Shown here piece by piece: positions 23,693 through 32,466 of a stretch of DNA of 32,466 nucleotides. The notes under the pieces were generated by a model that was not told the DNA's origin, made no database searches, and was given only the letters and a program-made list of their open reading frames with translations. This stretch comes from Deltaproteobacteria bacterium (GTDB lineage: Bacteria; Myxococcota; B64-G9). Every line of letters starts with the position of its first letter. The stretch's first letter is position 1. The stretch is from NCBI GenBank assembly GCA_019314375.1, contig JAFCZJ010000044.1:1-32466 (forward strand), given 5' to 3'. The position numbers and the translations under genes are program-made.

Positions 23693-25081
23693 ATGAAAAG
23701 GGGTTCACCGATCATGCAGCAGCAATGGCAGGAAGTGCTGAAGGCAGTCGAGCAACGGGTCAACTCCGCCAGTTTTAACACATGGTTCAAACCCTTGAAA
23801 TTCATCGAAACGGATGGTGACACGGTCTATCTGGGCGTACCTGATCGTTTCACTCGGGACTGGATCAAAGACCACGGTCTGAAGGACATCATCCAAGAGG
23901 AATACTCCAGCATCGGCCCAGAAAGCATCAAGGTGGTTTTGCGTATCGTTGAGATGCCCGAGCGATCGGCGGAGTTGAAGGCGGCAAGACAGGCTGCGGG
24001 TGTCGAAGAAAAGCAAGCTGCGGAAAAGGCTTCGGGCCGAATGACCACGGTGGAGGCCATCCGCAAGACGGGTCTCAATCCTCGTTACGTCTTCGAAGAG
24101 TTCGTTGTGGGCCCTTCCAACCAATTGGCCTTCGCCGCCAGCATGAATGTGGCGGAGAATCCCGGTGGTGCCTATAACCCTCTATTCCTGTATGGATGGG
24201 CTGGATTGGGTAAAACCCACCTGCTCAACGCCATTGCCCATAAGGTTTTTCACGATAACCCGAATGCCCGGGTGCTTTACACCTCAACCGAAACTTTCGT
24301 CAACGAGCTCATCCACTCCATTCGCAATACACGCATGGACGCCTTCCGGGAAAAATACCGTAGCAACTGCGATCTCCTCTTGCTTGATGACATCCAGTTT
24401 ATCTCGGGCAAGGTGCGAACCCAGGAAGAGTTTTTCTATACCTTCAACAGTCTCTACGAGTCCCACCGCCAGATCATCATCACCTCGGATCGCTATCCCC
24501 AGGAGATTCCCCAGTTGGAGGATAGGCTCAGGACGCGATTCCAATGGGGTCTCATCGCAGACATTCAGCCCCCTGAGATTGAGACCCGCATCGCAATTCT
24601 TCAAAAAAAGGCTGAGAGCGAAGGCTTGGATGTGCCTGACGACGTGGCCATGTATATCGCTTCATCGGTTAAAACCAATGTTCGCGAAATAGAGGGCTCA
24701 TTGAAACGATTGGGCGCTTTTTCCTCCATGTACGGCAAACCCATCACCATGGATTTTGCCAAGGATGTGCTTAAAGACACCCTTGGCGGCGCATCTCCTT
24801 TGTCCATCGAGGACGTACAAAAAGTGGTTTCCTCGTTTTTCAATATTAAGATAGCCGAACTGAAGGGCAACCGGCGTCATCGCTCCATCTCTCGGCCACG
24901 GCAGATCTCCATGTACCTCTGCCGCAAATACTTGAATGCCACTTACCCCGACATAGGCAACCGCTTCAATAAGGATCACTCTACGGCCATCAGCGCCGTC
25001 CGAAATGTTGAAAAGCTTATGGAAACCGATCCTTCAGTGCGTGAAGCCATCGAAGCTATCAAGCGGCAAATAGGCCTTTAG
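23693..25081 (+). CDS. dnaA: Chromosomal replication initiator DnaA
   Basis: DnaA binds DnaA boxes at the origin, oligomerises with ATP and opens the duplex. The protein has 462 residues. Domain I begins WQEVLKAVEQRVNSASFNTWF; domain II is a short Ala/Lys/Glu linker; the AAA+ domain III has Walker A GWAGLGKTH (168-176), Walker B LLLLDDIQF and sensor motifs. Domain IV ends with the helix-turn-helix, where NKDHSTAISAVRNVEKL replaces the usual GRDHTTV-type signature. Two starts are possible: ATG 23693, or ATG 23714, which has AAGGGG about 10 bases upstream. The family alignment does not decide between them. Confidence 0.97.
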   Translation: MKRGSPIMQQQWQEVLKAVEQRVNSASFNTWFKPLKFIETDGDTVYLGVPDRFTRDWIKDHGLKDIIQEEYSSIGPESIKVVLRIVEMPERSAELKAARQAAGVEEKQAAEKASGRMTTVEAIRKTGLNPRYVFEEFVVGPSNQLAFAASMNVAENPGGAYNPLFLYGWAGLGKTHLLNAIAHKVFHDNPNARVLYTSTETFVNELIHSIRNTRMDAFREKYRSNCDLLLLDDIQFISGKVRTQEEFFYTFNSLYESHRQIIITSDRYPQEIPQLEDRLRTRFQWGLIADIQPPEIETRIAILQKKAESEGLDVPDDVAMYIASSVKTNVREIEGSLKRLGAFSSMYGKPITMDFAKDVLKDTLGGASPLSIEDVQKVVSSFFNIKIAELKGNRRHRSISRPRQISMYLCRKYLNATYPDIGNRFNKDHSTAISAVRNVEKLMETDPSVREAIEAIKRQIGL

Positions 25082-25344
25082 GGGGCCAAAAAGGCATTCA
25101 TGGAAAACCCTGTGAAAATATTGGGGAGCACTCGGTGGAAAAAAGGTGAAAAAACCGATCTCCTGTCATATGAACATTTGGACCACAGCTTTTCCACAGT
25201 GGCTTGTGCTCATCTTTTCCTTTTGTTAGATTGCCTTGGGCCTAGATCGTGTATTTCACAGCCCCTACTATTACTACTGTCTTTAAATCTTTTAAGGATA
25301 AGAACCTTAGTTAAAGAGAAGCATTCCAACAGGAGGACCTGGAC
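25082..25344 (+). promoter_or_regulatory. dnaA-dnaN intergenic region
   Basis: This 263-base gap contains no gene. It has one near-match DnaA box, TTTTCCACA (25190-25198), and a possible dnaN promoter TTGTGC (25204-25209), 17-base spacer, TAGATT (25227-25232). An AGGAGG lies 9 bases before the dnaN ATG. A second DnaA-binding cluster would make the origin bipartite, but only one good site is seen here. Confidence 0.4.
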
Positions 25345-26460
25345 ATGGAATTTTCAATCCATACTTCCGAACTAACCAAAGGCCTGTATCGAGCTCAAGG
25401 CATTGTCGAAAAAAAGACGGCCATGCCCATTCTGTCCAATGTGCTTTTCGAAGCGACAAAAGACGGTAAGGTATCCATCACCGCCACCGATCTTGAAGTA
25501 GGCATGACGGGTGAGCATCCGGCTGAGGTGACCAGCGAGGGAAGCATCACCATCAGTGCCCGCCATCTTTACGACATCGTGCGTTCCTTACCCAAGGGGA
25601 CGGTCACGATAAAAAAAATGCCAAACAACTGGGCGGAAGTTCGTTCTGGCAGCATCGAATTCAAGATGATGGGCATGGCCGCCGAGGACTTCCAGTCTTT
25701 GCCTAACTTCGCCAAGGCCAAGCTTTTTGTGGCGGACAGGGTTCAGCTTAAGGAAATGATCGACAAAACTTCTTACGCTGTGTCTTCCGATGAAACCCGC
25801 TACAACCTGAACGGTGCCTTCTTGGAGAAGGTGGAAAATAAGCATTTTCGTATGGTGGCCACCGATGGTCACCGTTTGAGTATGTTGGACGCCAAGCTGG
25901 TCGAGGACGTGGAAAAAGCTGAGTTCGCTGAAGGCGTCATCATCCCTCGCAAGGGATTGATGGAGATGAAGCGCTTGTTGGAGAGCGAAGAGAGCGAATG
26001 CGAGATGGGTCTGGACGGCAACAACTTGGTTTTCAAAATGGCCGCCGTGACCGTGGTGATGCGTCTTTTGGATGGTCAATTTCCTGAATACCGCCATGTG
26101 GTACCCGAAGAACAAAAGATAATCATCAAGGTAGATCGCAAGCAGCTTTTGGATAGCCTGCGACGCATCAGCATCTTGTCGTCAGATCGTACCTTGGGCG
26201 TTAAGCTGATACTTAGCAAAGAGAGCTTGTTGGTGACCACTTCCAACCCGGATTTAGGTGAGGCCAAAGAATCCCTTAAAGTGGATTACGACGGCGAAGA
26301 GATCACCGTGGGTTTCAATGCCCGCTACTTGATGGATGCGCTGGCTTCCATCGATAAGGATCATGTTGATTTTTGCCTGGAAGACGATCTGAGTCCAGGT
26401 GTGCTTCGGCCGGCCGGCGAAGATCGTTATACCTGCGTAGTCATGCCCATGCGGATCTGA
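25345..26460 (+). CDS. dnaN: DNA polymerase III beta sliding clamp
   Basis: Protein of 371 residues, standard for the clamp, which forms a dimeric ring that tethers polymerase and partner proteins to DNA. Three similar domains can be followed: the first starts MEFSIHTSELTKGLYRAQG and contains MPILSNVLFEA; the second has VSSDETRYNLNGAFLE and MVATDGHRLS; the third ends with the clamp C-terminus YTCVVMPMRI, which helps form the partner-binding pocket. The ATG is 9 bases after AGGAGG. The next gene, recF, starts 22 bases downstream. Confidence 0.98.
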   Translation: MEFSIHTSELTKGLYRAQGIVEKKTAMPILSNVLFEATKDGKVSITATDLEVGMTGEHPAEVTSEGSITISARHLYDIVRSLPKGTVTIKKMPNNWAEVRSGSIEFKMMGMAAEDFQSLPNFAKAKLFVADRVQLKEMIDKTSYAVSSDETRYNLNGAFLEKVENKHFRMVATDGHRLSMLDAKLVEDVEKAEFAEGVIIPRKGLMEMKRLLESEESECEMGLDGNNLVFKMAAVTVVMRLLDGQFPEYRHVVPEEQKIIIKVDRKQLLDSLRRISILSSDRTLGVKLILSKESLLVTTSNPDLGEAKESLKVDYDGEEITVGFNARYLMDALASIDKDHVDFCLEDDLSPGVLRPAGEDRYTCVVMPMRI

Positions 26461-26482
26461 GTTCCTTCCATTTCAGCTGCAC

Positions 26483-27595
26483 GTGCGCATTCAGTCCATC
26501 CACATACAGGGTTTTAGGAATCTCATTACCCAGACCGTCGAGTTGTCGGATGGAATCAACTTGCTTGTCGGTGACAATGGTCAAGGCAAGACAAACCTCT
26601 TGGAGGCTTTGCATGTCTTGGCTACCTTGCGATCTTTTCGGGCATCGAATCTTCGTGATTTAATTCATCATGAGGCCAAGGAAGCCGAGCTGTTAGGGGA
26701 AGTGTTTGCCGACGAGATACCTTTGAAGATGCGTCTGCGCATCGATGGCAAGGGGCGACAGTTGTGGTTGGGGGACAAGGCTGTGCGCTCTGTGGCTGAA
26801 TACCTTGGCAGTTTGAGTGTGGTGGCCTTCACGCCTGATGATCTAAGCATGATAAAGGGGGCACCGGCCTTGAGACGACGGTTTATCGACCGAGCTGCCT
26901 TTTTGTTTCGTCCGAGTCATCTGCAAGCCGTTCGGGATTTTTCCACCTCATTGAAAGCCCGCAACCGTTTATTACAAGAGGATCGGGCGGGCAAGGATCC
27001 GGCCTTGCTTGCAAGCTTTTCGGAACTCTTGGCCGAGGCCGGTTCCAAGGTCAGTGCCACTCGAGCCTGGCTTATCGAAATGCTGTCACCAAGAATTGGG
27101 GAAATTCTGAGTTTTCTTTCGGATGGCCACATTCGGGCTCAGCTTCGTTTTCAGGCTGGTTGGAAGCATGACTCATCGTTCAGCAAGGAATCCTTGGCCG
27201 AGGCTTTAGACCAAGGATTGGAACGTGATAGACGTCGTGGAACAACCGGCACGGGACCTCAAGGAGATGACCTGGATGTGATTTTGAACCAGGCATCGGC
27301 GCGCAGATATGCATCCCAAGGTCAGCAGAGGGCGGTTGCGGTCGCTTTGATGCTGGCCGTGGTGGATTCGGCTGTTTCAAGTGGTGCTGAACAACCGGTG
27401 ATTCTTTTAGACGATGTATCTTCCGAGTTGGATGCATTGAGGCGAGAGAGGTTGTTTGAAAGAGTGCGCGCTTTCGGTGGCCAGGTGTTGATCACCGCCA
27501 CAGAGGCCAAGCTGGTTGAGCCAGTCTACGAAAAGGCAGCCCAGGTCTTGACGGTTCACGAAGGCCGAATCGAACAGGCCTCTGGGGGTTTGTGA
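26483..27595 (+). CDS. recF: DNA replication and repair protein RecF
   Basis: RecF is an SMC-like ATPase that with RecO and RecR helps load RecA at single-strand gaps. The protein has 370 residues. Walker A GDNGQGKTN is near residues 30-38; the ABC-type signature and Walker B are in the C-terminal part (QGQQRAVAVALMLAV, then VILLDDVSSELD). The start is GTG at 26483 (MRIQSIHIQGFRNL), matching the family N-terminus; no strong Shine-Dalgarno is seen, so translation may be coupled to dnaN. The stop codon overlaps the next gene by one base (TGATG). Confidence 0.96.
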   Translation: MRIQSIHIQGFRNLITQTVELSDGINLLVGDNGQGKTNLLEALHVLATLRSFRASNLRDLIHHEAKEAELLGEVFADEIPLKMRLRIDGKGRQLWLGDKAVRSVAEYLGSLSVVAFTPDDLSMIKGAPALRRRFIDRAAFLFRPSHLQAVRDFSTSLKARNRLLQEDRAGKDPALLASFSELLAEAGSKVSATRAWLIEMLSPRIGEILSFLSDGHIRAQLRFQAGWKHDSSFSKESLAEALDQGLERDRRRGTTGTGPQGDDLDVILNQASARRYASQGQQRAVAVALMLAVVDSAVSSGAEQPVILLDDVSSELDALRRERLFERVRAFGGQVLITATEAKLVEPVYEKAAQVLTVHEGRIEQASGGL

Positions 27596-29382
27596 TGGGA
27601 TTTTGGGACTGGAGCATCGTCATTGGCTACGTGGTCTTTTCCTTGGGCGTGGGCGTGTATTTTGCCCGACGAGCGGGTCGCTCGGTGGAGGATTATTTTT
27701 TATCAAATAGATCTTTGCCATGGTGGCTCATCGGTTGTTCCATGGTGGCCACTACCTTCGCAGCCGACACCCCCCTGGCGGTGACCGAAATGGTTCGTGG
27801 TGCGGGCATCTGGAAAAATTGGTTTTGGTGGGCCTTGGCCATCAGCCATGTTTTGGCGGCCATGGTTTTTTCCCGGCTTTGGCGCCGGGCCGGAGTCTTG
27901 ACCGACAACGAGCTGATCGAACTTCGCTACAGTGGTCGCAAGGCCGCTTTTTTGCGAGCCTTCAAAGCCACTTATTTTGCCACCCTGTATAACTTCATCG
28001 TCATGGGCTGGGTCACGGCGGCGATGTCCACCGTGCTGTCGGCCTTTTTGGATATCCCCATGGTGTGGGCTGTGGTGGCTTGCATGGCCGTCGCCATTGT
28101 CTACTCCATTCTGGGTGGTTTCTGGGGGGTTGTGGTCACCGACATGATTCAGTTTTTGGTGGCCATGGTGGGCTCGGTGGTCTTTGCTTGGATTGCATTG
28201 GACGAAGCGGGCGGCATGGATAAAGTGGTTCAGGGCATTCACGACATGGGCTTGTCGGAAGTGTTGGAATTCGTGCCCTCCATGGATGCTCCAACAGAGG
28301 TATGGGGGACCTTCTTGGTTTTTGTGGGACTGCTTTGGTGGTCCAGCCACAACGCGGATGGTGGTGGCTACATCATCCAACGAATGATGTCGGCGAAGAA
28401 TGAAAAGCATGCTCTTTTCGGCACTTTTTGGTTCGCCATTGCCCACTACGTGTTGCGGGTTTGGCCATGGGTGGTGGTGGCCCTGGTCTCCATTGTGCTT
28501 CTGCCCGAGTCGGTTGGGGATCGCCAAGCCTACCCTGAACTCATGTCGCGTATTCTGCCTGCCGGTCTCAGGGGTCTGTTTGTGGCGGTCTTTTTGGCGG
28601 CCTTCATGTCCACCATAGACACCCACTTGAACTGGGGTGCTTCTTACGTGGTCAACGATTTGTACAGGCGATTCATTCGCAAGGATGCCGATGAGCGGCA
28701 TTACGTCTGGGTGTCCCGCTGGACTATGCTTGTTTTGGGTATTTTGGCCGCCATCGTGGCATTTTTTCTAAAGTCCATCTCGGCGGCCTGGATTTTTGTT
28801 TGGTCCATGGGGGCCGGCATCGGTGCCGTACTCATCTTGCGTTGGTTTTGGTGGCGCATCAATGCCTGGAGCGAAATCTCCGCTTTGGCCACCAGCATCG
28901 TGTTGACCGTGGGCTTGCTTTTCTACGAGTCCACTCAATCATTCGTTTTGGTCGTTTCGGATGTTTGTCCTGCCCCCTGGGCAGGCTTGGTACCAAACTG
29001 GGTAAGCCTGTCCTTGGAAGTGGAATTGCCCCTGTACATCAAGGCCCTTGTGGTGGTTTTTGGCTCCATGGCGGTTTGGCTACCCGTGACTTTTTTCACT
29101 CGACCTGAATCGAGCGAGGTGCTGGACGCTTTTTGTGAACGGGTTCGACCGGGTGGATTCTGGCAGGGACGCAAGATCAGCTCAGGGCTGGGTTTTGCCA
29201 CGCTGGTGGCCTGGCTGGGTGGCGTGGCAGCCATCTACGGCGGCATGTTCAGCCTGGGGTCTTTGGTGCTGGGGCAACACGCCAATTTGCCTTGGTACGG
29301 AGCCCTTTTGATGGTTGGCTCTCTGCTGGTCTTTTTTGGTTTGCGCAGGTCTTTTCGCAGCGATGGGACGGCGATTCAGTAA
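27595..29382 (+). CDS. Sodium:solute symporter family transporter
   Basis: Protein of 595 residues with about 13-15 hydrophobic helices. It has the sodium:solute symporter pattern: GYVVFSLGVGVYFARRAGRSVEDYFLSNRSLPWW at the start (typical first helix and DYFLAxR-like segment), VYSILGGFWGVVVTDMIQF, and the sodium-site helix FMSTIDTHLNWGASYVVNDLY. The substrate cannot be assigned. The gene interrupts the common recF-gyrB order and follows recF by a one-base overlap; ATG 27595 was preferred to GTG 27592. Its 3' end overlaps the convergent nagA by 7 bases. The neighbouring amino-sugar gene makes a sugar-type substrate possible but not shown. Confidence 0.9.
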   Translation: MGFWDWSIVIGYVVFSLGVGVYFARRAGRSVEDYFLSNRSLPWWLIGCSMVATTFAADTPLAVTEMVRGAGIWKNWFWWALAISHVLAAMVFSRLWRRAGVLTDNELIELRYSGRKAAFLRAFKATYFATLYNFIVMGWVTAAMSTVLSAFLDIPMVWAVVACMAVAIVYSILGGFWGVVVTDMIQFLVAMVGSVVFAWIALDEAGGMDKVVQGIHDMGLSEVLEFVPSMDAPTEVWGTFLVFVGLLWWSSHNADGGGYIIQRMMSAKNEKHALFGTFWFAIAHYVLRVWPWVVVALVSIVLLPESVGDRQAYPELMSRILPAGLRGLFVAVFLAAFMSTIDTHLNWGASYVVNDLYRRFIRKDADERHYVWVSRWTMLVLGILAAIVAFFLKSISAAWIFVWSMGAGIGAVLILRWFWWRINAWSEISALATSIVLTVGLLFYESTQSFVLVVSDVCPAPWAGLVPNWVSLSLEVELPLYIKALVVVFGSMAVWLPVTFFTRPESSEVLDAFCERVRPGGFWQGRKISSGLGFATLVAWLGGVAAIYGGMFSLGSLVLGQHANLPWYGALLMVGSLLVFFGLRRSFRSDGTAIQ

Positions 29383-30551
29383 GGCGTCTTGTAAATGCGC
29401 TGACCACCCACGTAGGCATAGAGTACACGCAGGTCGTCTTTGTCCAGCACCAAGAGGTCGGCATGTTTGCCCACCTTGATGGAGCCCAAACGATCGTCGA
29501 TGCCCATCAATTTGGCCGGGTTGAGGGAGGCGCAACGCACGACCACGTGTAGGGGCAAATCCAAGAATCGCATCATATTGCACACCGCATCGATCATGCT
29601 CAAACTGGTGCCGGCCGTACGGCCATCTGTTTTGCGGCGAACCACCCCGTCGTCGCCCAACTCGACTTCGGTTTCTCCCAGCTTACCCTGTTTGGATCCA
29701 GCGCCCTTTGGAGACATGGCGTCGGTGATAAGCAAGATGCGATCGGTGCCGAGTAGCTTGTAAGCCATCCTGAGTGCTGTTGGATGAATGTGGTTTTCAT
29801 CGATGATGAGTTCGGCGTGGATGTTGTCATCGGCCAGGATTGCACCCACCGCGTTGGGCTCTCTGTGGTGAAATGGAATCATGCCGTTGAACAGGTGTGT
29901 GGCCAGGGTACAACCCAATTTGATGGCTTCTGTCGTTTGTTCGCAGGTGGCGGAGGTATGGGCCACCGAGGCGATGAGGCCCATGTCTTTTGAGAGCCAC
30001 TTGATCAGGGCATCGGCACCGGGGAGTTCTGGTGCCAAGGAAACCACACGTAGCCAGCCGTCAGCCGCCACAGCGAAGGATTTGAGCAAATCCAGATCAG
30101 GATAAAGCAGGCGGTCTTGGTCTTGGGCTCCGGCCCTGGCTTGGTTGAGGAAAGGTCCTTCCAGATACGATCCCAAAACGCGCGCACCACCACTGCCCTC
30201 GGTTGCGGTTTTGGCGATGGCCTGCAAAGCGCGCTTGGTGGTCTCGATGGGCGAGGAGACAAGGGCCAGGCAAAGGCTTGTGGTCCCACCCGCTTCGTGA
30301 GCACGACAGATGGCCTTGAGTCCGGCAGGATCAGCACAGGTGGCGTCGAAGCCTCCGCCTCCGTGTACGTGCAAATCGATAAAGCCCGGGCTGAGCACAA
30401 AGCCACCGAGGTCCACGGTTTTTTCGGTGGACTCGGGAAGCTTGCCGGAAGGACCTATCCAGGTGATAACACCCTGTTTAACCAAGACAGCGCCGTCTTC
30501 CAGCACGCCGTCTTCCAGCACGATCATGCCGTGGGTGAAGGTGATGTCCAT
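29376..30551 (-). CDS. nagA: N-acetylglucosamine-6-phosphate deacetylase
   Basis: The enzyme removes acetate from N-acetylglucosamine 6-phosphate, giving glucosamine 6-phosphate for catabolism or cell-wall recycling. The protein has 391 residues of the amidohydrolase superfamily. Seen: metal-binding HVH at 61-63 in FIDLHVHGGGGFDA, metal-ligand Glu in LGSYLEGPFLN, VAHTSA and THLFNGM with further histidines, and the catalytic Asp in LITDAMSPKG. The ATG has an AGG about 8 bases upstream. The gene is divergent from gyrB. No nagB or transport operon is adjacent. Confidence 0.95.
   Translation of the reverse strand: MDITFTHGMIVLEDGVLEDGAVLVKQGVITWIGPSGKLPESTEKTVDLGGFVLSPGFIDLHVHGGGGFDATCADPAGLKAICRAHEAGGTTSLCLALVSSPIETTKRALQAIAKTATEGSGGARVLGSYLEGPFLNQARAGAQDQDRLLYPDLDLLKSFAVAADGWLRVVSLAPELPGADALIKWLSKDMGLIASVAHTSATCEQTTEAIKLGCTLATHLFNGMIPFHHREPNAVGAILADDNIHAELIIDENHIHPTALRMAYKLLGTDRILLITDAMSPKGAGSKQGKLGETEVELGDDGVVRRKTDGRTAGTSLSMIDAVCNMMRFLDLPLHVVVRCASLNPAKLMGIDDRLGSIKVGKHADLLVLDKDDLRVLYAYVGGQRIYKTPY

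Positions 30552-32466
<1,915 letters not shown>

Noticed and set aside
27703..28701. 332-codon antisense frame in the symporter gene
   Set aside because: Its His/Gly/Gln-rich translation is the reverse of membrane-helix codons; no domain is visible.

Overview
The window is the chromosomal replication-origin neighbourhood of a moderately GC-rich Gram-negative bacterium. The best fit is a member of the former Deltaproteobacteria, probably Myxococcota or a relative. Three things point there: a MopE-like Cys/Asp-rich surface protein with a MYXO-CTERM-type tail, several lipoproteins and PilZ proteins, and a bactofilin placed directly behind parA-parB. The species cannot be named from the sequence alone.

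Layout. Bases 1-13,550 are the more variable part: the 3' end of the MopE-like protein gene, mfd, a tandem PilZ protein, an RluA-family pseudouridine synthase, a small lipoprotein, a HIT-family hydrolase, a zinc-ribbon membrane protein, a solitary AAA ATPase of the DUF4143 type with its own palindromic control region, a single-domain PilZ protein, an M49-like (dipeptidyl peptidase III-like) lipoprotein, and a small protein with two identical Cys3His motifs. Bases 13,675-23,316 are the classic minus-strand cluster, read away from the origin: rpmH, rnpA, yidD, yidC, khpB (jag), an unnamed 73-residue ORF, mnmE, mnmG, rsmG, parA, parB and a bactofilin. Many of its junctions are 4-base overlaps. 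Bases 23,317-23,692 hold the likely origin (inverted DnaA boxes, AT-rich tract). To the right are dnaA, dnaN, recF, a sodium:solute symporter and gyrB (cut by the window end) on the plus strand, with nagA convergent to the symporter.

How the parts work together. The genes at the origin provide initiation (DnaA), the clamp (DnaN), repair (RecF), topology (GyrB), and origin segregation (ParA, ParB and two parS sites embedded in mnmG). The bactofilin probably belongs to the same segregation or polar-anchoring module. YidC, YidD and KhpB serve membrane insertion and envelope RNA regulation. RpmH and RnpA serve the ribosome and tRNA processing. MnmE and MnmG modify the tRNA wobble uridine, and RsmG methylates 16S rRNA.

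The most unusual points are: (1) rnpA has no usable start codon after rpmH and must start inside it, a nested arrangement like that known in Thermus; (2) a perfect and a near-perfect parS site inside mnmG; (3) a DUF4143 ATPase gene with no ribosome binding site, preceded by paired inverted operator-like sites about three helical turns apart; (4) a tightly coupled unknown small gene between khpB and mnmE; and (5) a leaderless-looking gene for a double Cys3His protein.
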